A DNA stretch of 64,000 bases from Phytopythium helicoides (lineage: Eukaryota; Oomycota; Peronosporomycetes; Pythiales; Pythiaceae), in assembly GCA_024867545.1 (NCBI GenBank), contig JANFNE010000003.1, positions 1,860,001-1,924,000 of the forward strand, read 5' to 3'. Under the pieces are notes generated by a model. The model saw only the letters and a list, made by a program, of their open reading frames with translations. It was not told the DNA's origin and ran no database searches. Positions 1-9,804 of this stretch are shown in pieces. A program made the position numbers and the translations under genes. Numbering within the stretch: position 1 is the first letter of the stretch; the number at the start of each line of letters is the position of its first letter.

Positions 1-20
1 CTATCATTTTCTCAAAAACT

Positions 21-28
21 CTCATTCC
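21..28 (+). promoter_or_regulatory. Oomycete initiator-like element upstream of the IFT43 gene
   Basis: CTCATTCC matches the oomycete initiator consensus TCAYTYY and lies about 45 bases before the IFT43 start codon, in a short AT-rich leader. Position and match are seen in the sequence; the role as transcription start is inferred from known oomycete promoters. Confidence 0.45.
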
Positions 29-72
29 GACTGTTGTATCTTGAAGCGACGCATTGACACCAAGCTCACCTC

Positions 73-1068
73 ATGGCGGACGCGGGCGACTCGTTCTTCA
101 CGCGCAAGGGCAGCGGGCGGGCGGAGGCCAAAGAGTCAGGCGGCGACAGTGCGCAGGGCGAGGCCAAGGGCGCCAAGGCGGCGCTCAACGATCTTGAAGA
201 CGCGGGCGACGCGGCCCAAGTCGGTGCCAAGGGCGGCGCATCGCCTCCGCCGCCAAGAGCGAGCGTCGGCTGGGGATCGGACGCCGCGGAGCTCGCGGGC
301 GAGCAGAAAGACGCAGGGGGGAGTGCGGGAGGAGAGGCTAAACGAGCGGGCAGGAGACGCAAGGGCTCGGACACGGCGGCGGGGCTCGGACACGGCGGCG
401 CGGGAGGCGGCAAGGGCGGCAAGAACCGCCACTTTGACGACGATGGAGAGTCCACAGGTGCTTCCTTTGAGTTGGCGGAGTGGGGGTGGGAGGTTGGTGG
501 TCTGACGAGGGTCGTGTGAGCAGAGATTGTGGAGATCCCGGATCTGGAGGAGGAGGAACGCGAGCCAGACATCACGACGCAGAGTGCGCTGATAGCTACT
601 GGATGCATCTGGTTGGCCGGGTATGGAGGGGCTGAGTGAGGTGATTTGCAGTCGCGGAGGCGCCGAGGAACACGACGCGCACGGTGCAGAGCCTGAAGGA
701 GCTCGAGAAGGACATCAAGTTTGCGCTGCCCACGACCGGGGTTTCGTCACGAGTACTAGATCTACTATCTGATGGTCAAAGGAGGCTGACGATGCTGCTG
801 CTAACCACCAGACGCACGGAGTCGACCTGCAGCTGCTCACGAGCGCGCTGTGCCCAGAGAAGGCGGTGCGTGCAGGCTGGCATTAGTGGCTGCACGAAAC
901 TCATGGGTAGAGCTGATGGTGGTGGTGGTGGTGGTGTAGGTGGGCGAGGCGGACGAGCCGTGGAACTTCGACAGCCTGCTGAACGACGTCTCGCAGGAGC
1001 TACAGCGCGACATGGACGAGAAGGAGGAGTTTCTGCGCGCCGAGACTGCGGCTGCGGCCGCCACGTAG
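73..1068 (+). CDS. IFT43: Intraflagellar transport protein 43 homologue (IFT-A subunit)
   Basis: IFT43 is a small subunit of the IFT-A complex that drives retrograde transport in flagella, which oomycetes use on zoospores. I read five exons: 73-457, 524-583, 652-740, 812-865 and 940-1068, giving 238 residues with all phases matching. The N-terminal half is low-complexity Gly/Ala/Lys. The C-terminal half has the family signatures: an acidic IPDLEEEE run, a VQSLKELEKDIKFALP segment, GVDLQLLTSALCPE, and EADEPWDFDSLLNDVSQE. Introns are 54-74 bases; the last acceptor sits after a GGT repeat. Start chosen at the first ATG of the open frame after the initiator motif. The family call rests on the conserved C-terminus; exon borders are predicted. 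Confidence 0.82.
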
Positions 1069-1168
1069 ACTTTAGGGGCCGCCACCACGAGTAAGGCCCT
1101 TGGAATGGCAGCACGCACTCACGTAGCACATGTCGTGTACTTGTCCAGCTTTACCACCCACTCGGCGC

Positions 1169-1654
1169 CTACTTGAGCACCTCGAACTTGTACTCGAGCT
1201 GGTAGACGCCGACGGACTGCTCTCCCTCCTCGTCGTAGTCAGCCCAGTCGTCGCTGAGGTCGACGTCGTCGAAGGTGGCCGTCTCGCCCGCGGATGTGAC
1301 GCGGTAGCCGCCCTCGGGGTGCCACGCGTAGGGCTCCAGCCCGCGGCACTCGAAGCCCACGATGGGGACAAACGCGCCCGAGTCAGCAGCCTCGACGGCG
1401 CGCGTGAGCTTCTTGACGTCGCGCACGACCGAGAGCTGCGCGGGCTTGTTGGCGCCCGGCCACTTGAGCGTGAAGTGCACCTCGCCGCGGCCGCCGGCCA
1501 CGTCCACGACCTCCTCGTCCGACACGAACACGCCGTCACGCGTCTCGTCCCCACGCGGCTCCTTTACGTCCAGGCACCAGCGGTGCAGCGGCGGCGCCTC
1601 GAGCCGCGCCACGTTCTCCAGCTCCGCCTTGACGTACAGCACGAACAGCACCAT
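1169..1654 (-). CDS. DUF866 / CXXC zinc-binding (CZIB-like) protein lacking its CXXC motifs
   Basis: A 161-residue single-exon protein of the usual length for the DUF866 (UPF0587, human C1orf123/CZIB) family. Family hallmarks are visible: an N-terminal beta segment ending in RWCLDVK-like residues, GGRGEV in the middle, the strongly conserved FECRGLEPYAWHPEGGY block at about residues 99-115, and DWADYDEEGEQSVGVY near the C-terminus. Known members bind zinc through two CXXC pairs; here both positions are replaced (EPRGDE and KWPGANKP), leaving only two isolated cysteines. The family's function is poorly known. The gene is convergent with IFT43, about 100 bases apart. The ORF is intact, so the loss of zinc ligands is not a simple frameshift. 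Confidence 0.8.
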   Translation of the reverse strand: MVLFVLYVKAELENVARLEAPPLHRWCLDVKEPRGDETRDGVFVSDEEVVDVAGGRGEVHFTLKWPGANKPAQLSVVRDVKKLTRAVEAADSGAFVPIVGFECRGLEPYAWHPEGGYRVTSAGETATFDDVDLSDDWADYDEEGEQSVGVYQLEYKFEVLK

Positions 1655-1720
1655 CTCGGTCAGTCACGGTGCTGTCGATGAGTGGCCGCCGCCACCAGGA
1701 CCTTTCTGCGACCTAGTACC

Positions 1721-1728
1721 AGAATGAG
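1721..1728 (-). promoter_or_regulatory. Oomycete initiator-like element for the DUF866 gene
   Basis: On the minus strand this reads CTCATTCT, fitting TCAYTYY, about 67 bases before the ATG at 1654. Inferred promoter element. Confidence 0.35.
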
Positions 1729-1928
1729 TTCTATTACCTCTATTAATGCATTTATACCCTCAATATAAACTTACATTTTACAGTAATACCTGTGATACAC
1801 CTGCTATAAAACATACCATCCTTCAAAGCGTACACTTCACAAATATAAAATCAAACAGACTGACGTCGCAGAATGCGCCGGAAGCGTTGAACCGCGAGGC
1901 CGAGAAAGGGAAGATCGCGGGGCGGCCC

Positions 1929-4363
1929 ATGGCGTCGCCGCAGCTCGCGTTCGCGGGCGACGACGACGAGTCCATGAGCTCGCGCTCGTCGTCGCTCGCC
2001 ATGGACGACGAGGCAGTGGACGGCGCGCTGCTGGCGGCGCTGACGCGCAGCAGCTCGGGCGCGCGCTCGCCCGCCGGGTCGCTCGACCTGACGGCTCCGG
2101 CGCCGCGCCGCGCGTCCATCGAGCCGCGCGACTCGCTGGCGCAGCTGCCGGCGCTGCGCCTGCTGGACGACGACGACGCGTGGCTGCTCGCGCGCTTCGC
2201 GCCGGCCATGGACAAGAGCGCGCTCGGCGGCGACCCGGGCAGCGACATGGAGCAGGATGGCAGCGAGGAGCGCGGCAGGCGCGTGGCGTGGGCCGCGAGC
2301 GACGCGAGCGTCGAGCTGCCCGCGCGGCGTGAACCTCGTGGCCGCCCAGGGACAGGTGACCGGCGTGCAGGTGCGCCTGCGCTCCAACCGCGCGTTCGTG
2401 GCCACCACGGACGCGAGCAACTGGCTGCCGGCGCTCGGCCACGCGCCGCGGGCCAGAGTGCTCGTCGACACGGACTTCGCGCCGCCCCAGCTGCAGGTTG
2501 AGCCCTTCCTGGTGGGCTACGTACGGGACGAGAACGACGAGCAGGTCATGGAGTACTTGGACCGCGCGGGCCACTCGACGCACTGCGACCGCATTACGAC
2601 GGCCAAGGAACACGTCGTGTACGTCCGCCTGCGGGTCACGGCTGCTGTCGCGCCTGGTGAGTATGAGCTGCCGGTGCGCGTGTTCACGCAGGGGCCGGGG
2701 TTCTTCGACGAGGAGCTGTCGTGGACCAGCGCCATCTACGTGCGCGTCGTGAACGTGCAGCTGCCCCCGCCGCGCGACTGGGGTTTCCACCTCGACTTGT
2801 GGCAGCACTACTCGTCCATCGCACGGCTGCACGGCGTGGCGCTCTGGAGCGATCGACACTTTGAGATCATTGATCGCTACATGGCCCCGCTAGCCGAGCT
2901 TGGGCAGAAGAGTGTGTCTGTCGTCGCAACTGAAGTTCCATGGTCGGGCCAACAGTGCTACCTCGAGCATCGATACCCCTCCGCACTCTACGAGCACGCA
3001 ATTTTAACAGTGAGCGACGACCCTGCACGCGGCCAGCCGCTGACTGTCAGCTTTACGCACTTCGACCGACTGCTTGCTCTTGCCCAGAAGCATAACATGG
3101 ATGCTGAGATTGAGGTCTTTGGTCTACTGGCGATCTGGCGCGACACTGATGCAGGCTTTGGTGGCCCCACCGACCATCTCGCACGGCAATCGCACTCTTC
3201 GTCGTCAAGCGGTAGCCCTGCTGGCAACAATACAAGTGCAGCGGGTGTGAACGGAGTAAATAGTCCTCGTCTTGCTCGGCGGCGGTCTTCTTCGGGATCA
3301 GTCGCCAATCACGACGCGTCTGGGGGTGGAAGTGGCAGTGTCGAAGACCAAAACCGTGGCTCTCCGAAATCATCACCGCCAAGATCTCCTACATCTTCCT
3401 TGTTGATGGGCATTGGACCTGCAACTTCATCGGCAGGGATTCGCTATCGACAGTTGGCGAATTCGCTGTGTCAACCGGTCGACGAAGAGAGTGAGATACC
3501 TGCGACGATTGTCAGAGATTGAGCAATTCATTGAGCAGTTCTACTCACACTGCGTGACATTGGGCGTCGCCGATCGCGTGCGCATCTGTGCGGACGAGCC
3601 GAGCGAGCCACTTGTGTTTGAGGAGCAGATCCGATTTCTAGCTCGAGTGGCTCCGGGCTTCAAGGTCAAGCTTGCACTCAACAAACTGGACTTCTTCAAC
3701 TACGCGCCACCGCAGATCGTGGATTTTGTGCCTCTACTACCGCTTGTGTGTGCCGATGTGGATGTGACGCACCGTATCAAGCACGACGTGCACGCGCGTG
3801 GGGGCAAGCTATGCTGGTATGTTTGCTGCGCTCCGAGTTATCCGAACCAGTTTGTGTCGTCGCCGTTGGTTGAAGGAGAGTTGGTGGGCTTTCTGACCTA
3901 CCTGCTTGAGCTCGACGGCTTCTTGCGATGGAACTATTGCTTATGGCCTGCTCGGCCCTGGGACGATCTCGGGTGGCGGGCTCCAGTGTGGAAAGTTGGC
4001 GACATGTACTTTGTGCTTCCTGGCTCCGACGGTGCACCGGTGGAGACGTTGCGGCTCGAGGCTCTGCGCTTTGCCATCCAGAGCTTTGAGCTGCTTGCAC
4101 TTGCCCAGCGAATACTGCCGCCAGCACACATGGCGCAGCTTCGGTCGGATGTCGCGCAGCTAGTGTTACGAACAAGTGACTTCGGCGCTTTCTATCCTTC
4201 CCACGGTCGGGAAGCAGCCCGCTCGAAGTCGGAGCTGTACTCTCTCGACCCGAAAGACTTCGAGCGAGCTCGGAATCTAGTACTAGAGACTCTTGCAGCT
4301 ACCGGAGCAGCCTCTTCGCCTTCTCCAACGTCAGGGTCGAGTCCCAAAGCGGCTATAAGATGA
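1929..4363 (+). CDS. DUF4091 / glycoside hydrolase 123-like domain protein
   Basis: No signal peptide is seen, so it may act in the cytosol. The N-terminus (1929 to about 2280) is low-complexity and acidic/serine-rich. A beta-rich domain follows from about 2330 (GQVTGVQVRLRSN). The catalytic-like barrel begins at about 2775 (WGFHLDLWQHYSSIA). The DUF4091 C-terminal part carries ICADEPSEPL, SYPNQFVSSPLVEGELVGF, ELDGFLRWNYCLWP and RLEALRFAIQSFELL. Two joins are needed. Near 2283-2349 either a 67-base phase-matched intron or a single-base insertion; the skipped bases look coding (VAWAASDASVELP), which favours the insertion. Near 3247/3256-3436 a phase-matched intron would remove a Ser/Gly-rich stretch. 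GH123 enzymes are N-acetylgalactosaminidases; activity here is not shown. Confidence 0.68.
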
Positions 4364-5885
4364 AGTAGAAAGCATCAACTCAAGTAAAGTGATCAAGGGT
4401 TGTTGGTATATTACATTCGAGTATGACTACAAGATACATGCAGATGAAGAAAAAGTTTTGAAGATGGATTGGAGTGGCTCATATGGTGATGCATGTTAAA
4501 GTGTTTCCACATGGTACTTCAGTACAGGTCTGTGGATATTTTTAATCATTGCCGACTCGTTGCGAAACGTGCAAGTCGTGAAAACCGCATCAGCTAGAGG
4601 ATGTTCATCATGGAGATGCCCAATGTAGAGGGGCGTCATGAAGGGGAATCCAAAAGAAGTCTCGTCACCGCGGTCAAAATGCAAACATGCAGCTTTGCTT
4701 CATAAACACAGGTGTATGGTTTCCACAGCTTTGTCCGAAGACCAAAAGGGTAATTTCAGCCGATGTGGTGTAATCAGCAGCAAAGCGCCAACATGCAAAA
4801 CACAAACATGCACCAGCAGTGTTTCATAAAAAAAATGGTGAGGTATTCTCAACACCGATGGCAAAGACCGAAGCCCCGCCACCATCAGAGTGGTGCATGA
4901 AATTTCATATCATGAACACCGCTGCGCACAACATGCAAACATGCAGACACGAACATCAGAAATGTAAGTAGCTCTGTTGATCGAGCGGCACGAGGTAGCC
5001 GCTCAATCCGTAGAAAGCTGGCTCGGAGTCGTTCTCGCTTCTGAAAAAAAGTACCGGTGCCAATTACAAATGCTCAGCCGAGAAGATGGCGGGGCTCCCC
5101 GAGCCGCGAACTTTTCAGCGCGCAACTCAAGAAACTACCCGCCGTCCCGACGTCTGCATAACATTGCCGGCGTGGAGTACGACGAAGCAACATGCAGCAC
5201 ATACAAACACAGAAATGCAGCGAAATGAAGTGGCGAGGTCAGCACTTTGGTTGATTTCATCGCGATGACGCGGATCAAGAACACGGACCAAAGTATATGG
5301 TCATCAGTCCAAGCCAATGCACATGCAGCTAGATGGAGGTGCTCATTTTATGGGTGATAGTGATATATTCGATTCCTCAAGGCTAGTTGGTACAAGCCAG
5401 ATTCAGCATCGATTTTCATCATCGCACCCCACATGCAGGAAACATGCACACACATGCAGATATACAGTCCATAGATAGATGCAAGGCACATACCAGAGGC
5501 AGACGCTTGCGACGGTGGACTCGGAGGTTGCATATAGTGATTCCGGATGCAGCAATTTCCGCACGCAAGAGAATTTCTTCTCTCAGTAGAGGGAGCTTGT
5601 GATCGTCATCGTCCACGCGGCACCAGGAGACACACACGAAGCAGCCACGTCGACAGCTGGAAGTTCTTGAAACACTGGGGGCGCCGGCGGCGGCGAAAGA
5701 CCGGAAGTGAGCCTCCCATTGCCTCGAGCGGCACGGGAGTTGCTAAAAGAGCTCAAGAGTGTCTGAGCCAGTCGTTTCGAGACCGCCCGACGGCGGTTTC
5801 GAACCGGTCGAAAGGCACACTTGCGCATCAGTGACTGTATGAAAACGCCCCTATGTACTGAAAGCCCCTATGTACTGATATGCGT
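4364..5885 (+). other. Gene-free region with a CATGCA-rich segment
   Basis: About 1.5 kb between the DUF4091-like gene and the convergent RanBP1-domain gene. Small ORFs in all frames show no protein-like pattern. The segment 4437-5460 is strongly enriched in CATGCA, mostly as ACATGCA. The stretch from about 5590 to 5830 is GC-richer but has no supported gene. Confidence 0.6.
4437..5460 (+). repeat. Dispersed ACATGCA hexamer/heptamer cluster
   Basis: I count about eleven CATGCA hexamers on this strand (for example at 4437, 4686, about 4793 and 4807, 4932, 4940, about 5191, 5322, 5432, 5444 and 5454) plus two TGCATG. Spacing is irregular, so this is not a simple tandem satellite. In a random kilobase about half a copy would be expected per strand-pair. 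CATGCA is the plant RY element core; any similar role in oomycetes is speculation. Confidence 0.5.
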
Positions 5886-7308
5886 TTACTTGTCGGCCGC
5901 AATGTAGCGTGCGAGCCGAGCGTGCACGGCGTCCATGTCCTCGGGAGCGCCGAAGCGCAGCAGGTACGTTGAGGGCGCGAATTGCTTGTCCTCTTCTTCC
6001 GAGGGCTCGAGCACAGTCACCAGCAAGGCCTTCTCCGTCTTCTTGACGCACGTGAGGCACGACGAGAGGCTCGCGTTCACCAACAGCTTGGTGCCCGGCC
6101 CGCGAGGGTACGACTCGCGGCGCATGACAAAGCGAGCAGCCGATTTGTCGTCGACGTCAGCGTCCTTGGCACGCAGCACTCGCAGTGGGCCGATTCCTAC
6201 CTCGGTATAGTCGCCATCCACGAGCTTGTATAGCTTGGCACGTTTCTAAGTGGTCGTAACGAGAAATCGGCGAGTCAGCGAGAAAAAAACAACATTGGAC
6301 TCATGTCAATGATCGTCAAACACACCTCGACGAGAATCGTCTCGCCCTCCTCGCCGTTTGCAAGCTGACAGATAGCGAGGACACGGTCAGCATCTGGGAA
6401 CAAACGGTGACAAATCATGCTGTTACAGACGCACCTCTGCTTCTGTGAGAGCTGGCACGACGACCTCGGTCTTCTTCTCGGCAGCAGCCGCGGCGTCGAT
6501 CTCCGACAGGTCCGACGACTCTGCAGTCGTGCCAAAGCCGTCTGTCTCGGTAGCCTTGGACGCGAACGAGGAGAACGTTGAGGTGCTCTGGAACGAGGCG
6601 AAGCCTCCAAAGCCGCTGGGCTTGTCGCTCGACTCCTTATCTGTTGCCGAGCTGGACGCCGCAGGCGACGTGGACGCGGATGTCGAGTCCGAGGGCGATG
6701 CAGTGACACCAAAGCCGCTCGACGAGGATGACGCCTTGACGCCAAAGCCGTCCGTGTCGGCGGTCTTGGACGCAAAGGCGCCAAAGCCCGCGGCGCCCCC
6801 GGTCGCGAACGACCCAAAGCCGCTCGACCCGCTGAAGGCCGCGAATCCCCCGAACGCGCTGCCCGTCACGTTGGGCTTGTCCTGCTGCCTCGCCACGATC
6901 TGCATCAGTCCCTTGCACCCCTCGAGCATCGTCGGTAGCTCGCAACCACCTTCTCCTCGGCCTCCTCGGCAGCCGCTTCGTCCGCCTCATCCGCCTTGTC
7001 CTCCCCGTTCTCGCCCTTCTCGCCCTACCAACAGCTGCGCCATCAGCCCAAGACCCAACTCATCTCAACTCGCACACACGCACCTCACTGGGCGGCGATC
7101 CCTCGTCGATCTTGACCTTCTTGACGTCCTCGGCGACCTTGGCGTCCTCGTCCAGTCGCACCTTCTTGACGGCCTGCGCGCCAGCCACTCGCTCCCGTTA
7201 GGCGCACGCCTCGTTGATGGCGTTCAGCCACGCGCCAGCTACGCGTCCGCGACGCACCGGCGGCTCGTCGACGGCCTCGGGCTTCTCGTGGTCGATCGTC
7301 GACGCCAT
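5886..7308 (-). CDS. FG-repeat nucleoporin-like protein with C-terminal RanBP1 domain (Nup50/Nup2 type)
   Basis: Architecture matches Nup50/Nup2 nucleoporins, which bind importin and Ran at the nuclear basket. Predicted minus-strand exons: 7258-7308, 7084-7173, 6950-7024, 6435-6899, 6326-6364 and 5886-6245, all phase-consistent. The N-terminus is Lys/Glu-rich. The centre has repeated GFG, FGGF, FGSF and FGAF motifs (about 6550-6860). The C-terminus is a Ran-binding domain: ETILVEKRAKLYKLVDGDY, VGIGPLRVL, RFVMRRES, KLLVNASLSS and a closing YLLRFGAPEDMDAVHARL. The first intron has a CTAAC branch site and absorbs an in-frame TAA. The 50-base intron at 6900-6949 is my inference to join two frames; its acceptor is good. 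RanBP3 is an alternative name. Confidence 0.72.
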
Positions 7309-7702
7309 GGGGAAGCCGGCGGGGGTGGAGCTGGAGCTGCCAGCAGCTCGCGCTTGTTGCGTCGCAGCCGGAATTTTTTACGGCTCGTGGCCACGAGTTT
7401 GGCCTCATTTCATCCCTGTCCCGCTTTAAATGCATGGGTTATTACGAATATAGACAGCGCTTGAGTAGGTTTTTTGTAGTATTGTAGGAAAAAGAGACTA
7501 TCCACACGCACATGTTTATGTGGACTATAGTTGAATTGCAACACATAATACAGGACTAATGCCAGAAAGCGTAGACTTCCCCACCATAATGTCACTTTAC
7601 GTAGTTTATACTATAAAATACACCACTTTCTGTAGTCGCGGCGGCGGGAAAACCAAACACTAAACTCCAAACCGAAAACCCAAGTTTGGACTGGCGACGA
7701 CC
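7309..7702. other. Divergent promoter region
   Basis: About 390 AT-richer bases between two divergently transcribed nuclear genes. No ORF is supported. It presumably holds both promoters, but no clear initiator motif was identified on either strand. Confidence 0.5.
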
Positions 7703-8814
7703 ATGGTGGCGGCGTTCCAGGTCGGCGACACGGTGCTGGCGTACCACGGGATGGTCATCTACGAGGCCAAGGTGATGAAGATCGACCACGGGCAGGGCGT
7801 GACGCAGGGCGAGCCCGAGGCGCCGCGCGAGGCCACGCCCACGACGCAGTACTACGTGCACTACCAGGGCTGGAGCAAAAAGTGGGACGAGTGGGTGCGC
7901 CACGAGCTCGTGCTCAAGGACGACGCGGCGGGCCGCGCGGCGCAGCAGAAGGCCAAGACCGAGATGGACAAGGTCAAGCGGGAGAAGTCGGCGCTCGCGC
8001 GAAAGAAGAAGATCAGCACGGCCGGCATCGACACGGCCGGCGCGCGCAAGTCGCCTTTCAAGAAGATGAAGGTCAGCGTCGAGACCGAGACGGAGGAGAT
8101 GCCGCCCCCGGACGAGGTCACCGGCGCGCGCGGAGGAGCCGCAGGCGCGAAGGCCATGAGCGTGCAGATGCCCTTCGCGCTCAAGAAGCAGCTCGTCGAG
8201 GACTGGAAGCAGGTCACCCACGAGCCGCACAAGCTCGTGCCGCTGCCGCGTCAGCCCACCGTGCGCCAGGTAATGAGTGGCCTGTGGGGCGTATCTTTGG
8301 ACAGTGATGAAATAGCAGACTAACGGAGGTGCTGGCGGAGCAGATCATCAAGACGTACCTCGAGTTCAAGAAGTCCAAGGTGGTAGAGGGCGACGCGGCG
8401 CTGGAGAAGGAGTTCAAGAACGTCGAGGGCATCATGGAGGGCGTGCAGGCGTACTTTGACCGCGCGCTTGGCTCTATCCTGCTCTACCGGATGGAGCGCA
8501 AGCAGTACCAGGACATCAAGGCCAAGCACGAGGACACGCCCGCGTCCGAGATCTACGGCGCCGAGCACCTCGTGCGCCTCTTTGGTGCGTGTCCTGCTGT
8601 TTTGTCTCTCGAGATGCTATTGTCAACGTCTAACGTGCTTGCGCTGTTGACAGTGCGGTTACCCGTGCTGCTGGGCTCGACGACGCTGCCAGCGCGCGAG
8701 ATCTCGCAGATCCAGTCGCGGCTCAACGACTTCCTCAAGTTCATGCAGAAGAACTCGGCCTCCTGGTTCGTCTCCGAGTACCAGCTCGCCTCCGAGCTGG
8801 CCACATCTAGCTAG
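7703..8814 (+). CDS. MRG15/Eaf3-type chromodomain protein
   Basis: MRG15 (MORF4L1, yeast Eaf3) reads methylated histone H3K36 and is shared by NuA4-type acetyltransferase and Rpd3S-type deacetylase complexes. Exons 7703-8269, 8329-8584 and 8654-8814 join in phase to 327 residues. Residues 1-75 form a tudor-knot/chromo domain with aromatic-cage candidates (VLAYHGMVIYEAKV, QYYVHYQGWSKKWDEWV). A Lys-rich linker follows. The MRG domain starts near residue 160 (MPFALKKQLVEDW) and includes YLEFKKSK, FDRALGSILLYRMERKQY, YGAEHLVRLFVRLPVLL and a C-terminal FLKFMQKNSASWF. Length and order are those of the family. The two introns are 59 and 69 bases. Confidence 0.88.
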
Positions 8815-8939
8815 GCCTTCGCACGTCGGTGCCACCTCCTGTATTTCCCTGGGATGCATGCAACAATTCAACTCAGCTTTCTCGTGCTCGAGCTCTCATG
8901 GCCACTCCTACCAAAAGTGGCGTCACTATGCTGAAAACC

Positions 8940-8947
8940 TTCATTTT
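8940..8947 (+). promoter_or_regulatory. Oomycete initiator-like element
   Basis: TTCATTTT, followed by pyrimidine-rich sequence, lies 12 bases before the ATG of the phosphatase gene. It fits TCAYTYY loosely; the implied leader would be very short. Confidence 0.3.
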
Positions 8948-8958
8948 GCCATCGCACC

Positions 8959-9702
8959 ATGGCCGACGTCATGGTCGACGCCGAGCTGGAGCTCTCACCG
9001 CCGCTGCCGCTGCTCGCGCACTGGCGCGCGGCCTGCGCCATTTCCGCCGCGCTCGCGCTCGTGTTCGCAGCCTTCCAGATGCATCTGCTGCCTCCAGGGC
9101 TCGGCCGCGTCGTGGGCCGCGCCTTCTTCTATCCGACGTACCCGCTGACGCTCTGGCAGCGGCGGCGCGCGCTCTGGACGCTCGTCGACTCGCACGTGCT
9201 GCTGGGCGCCGCGCCGATGGCTGCGCTGGGCCACGTGGACCAGCTGTACGCGCGTGGCGTGCGCGCGGTCGTCAACCTGTGCGACGAGTACGCGGGGCCG
9301 GTGGCTGCCTACCGCAAGCTCCACGTGACGCAGCTCCGCCTCCCGACGATCGTGCGTTCGGCGACTTGGTGATCGGCTGCTGCTGCTGCTGCTGTGGGCT
9401 GATGGGGATTGATTGACTGGGTGCAGGACCACATGGAGCCGACGCTAGAGGCCGTGGAGTCGGCGGTGGCCTTCATCAAGGAGAAGAAGGATGCGGGCGT
9501 GCGCGTCTACGTGCACTGCAAGGGCGGGAACGGCCGCAGCGCCGCCGTCGCATTCTGCTGGCTGCTCTACAACCACGGCTGGGGACTGCGCGAGACGCAG
9601 GAGTACTTGAGCGAGAAGCGTCGCGTTCGCAAGGCGCTTTACAAGCAGCCCGTTGTCGTTGCGTATTACCGGAAGCTGCAGGCTGCACGCGGCAAAGGGT
9701 GA
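8959..9702 (+). CDS. PTPMT1-like dual-specificity phosphatase
   Basis: Exons 8959-9351 and 9427-9702 join in phase to 222 residues. The N-terminus has a hydrophobic helix (about residues 25-48) suited to a mitochondrial inner-membrane or signal-anchor position. The family pattern follows: SHVLLGAAPM, GVRAVVNLCDEYAGP, and the CX5R active site in VYVHCKGGNGRSAA (catalytic Cys and Arg both present) within the second exon. PTPMT1 removes phosphate from phosphatidylglycerophosphate in cardiolipin synthesis; that specific reaction is inferred from family resemblance and other lipid or protein phosphatase roles are possible. It is followed closely by the convergent TPR/J-domain gene. Confidence 0.8.
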
Positions 9703-9804
9703 CAACGACGAGTGAGCCAGCAACGCTCTCGATCCAACTAGCATGTTACAGCAGTGATGAAACTCAACACATCGATACACAGAGTCAACCACACCAAGCG
9801 AGCC

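Noticed and set aside
1837..2859. 340-codon minus-strand ORF over the DUF4091-like gene
   Set aside because: Arg/Ala-rich shadow; sense strand shows conserved family blocks.
6900..6949. Frameshift in the RanBP1-domain gene
   Set aside because: A 50-base phase-matched intron with a good CAG acceptor explains the frame change without an error.
6445..7464. 339-codon plus-strand ORF over the Nup50-like gene
   Set aside because: Pro/Lys/Pro repeats mirror the FG repeats on the minus strand; no domain and no splice logic.
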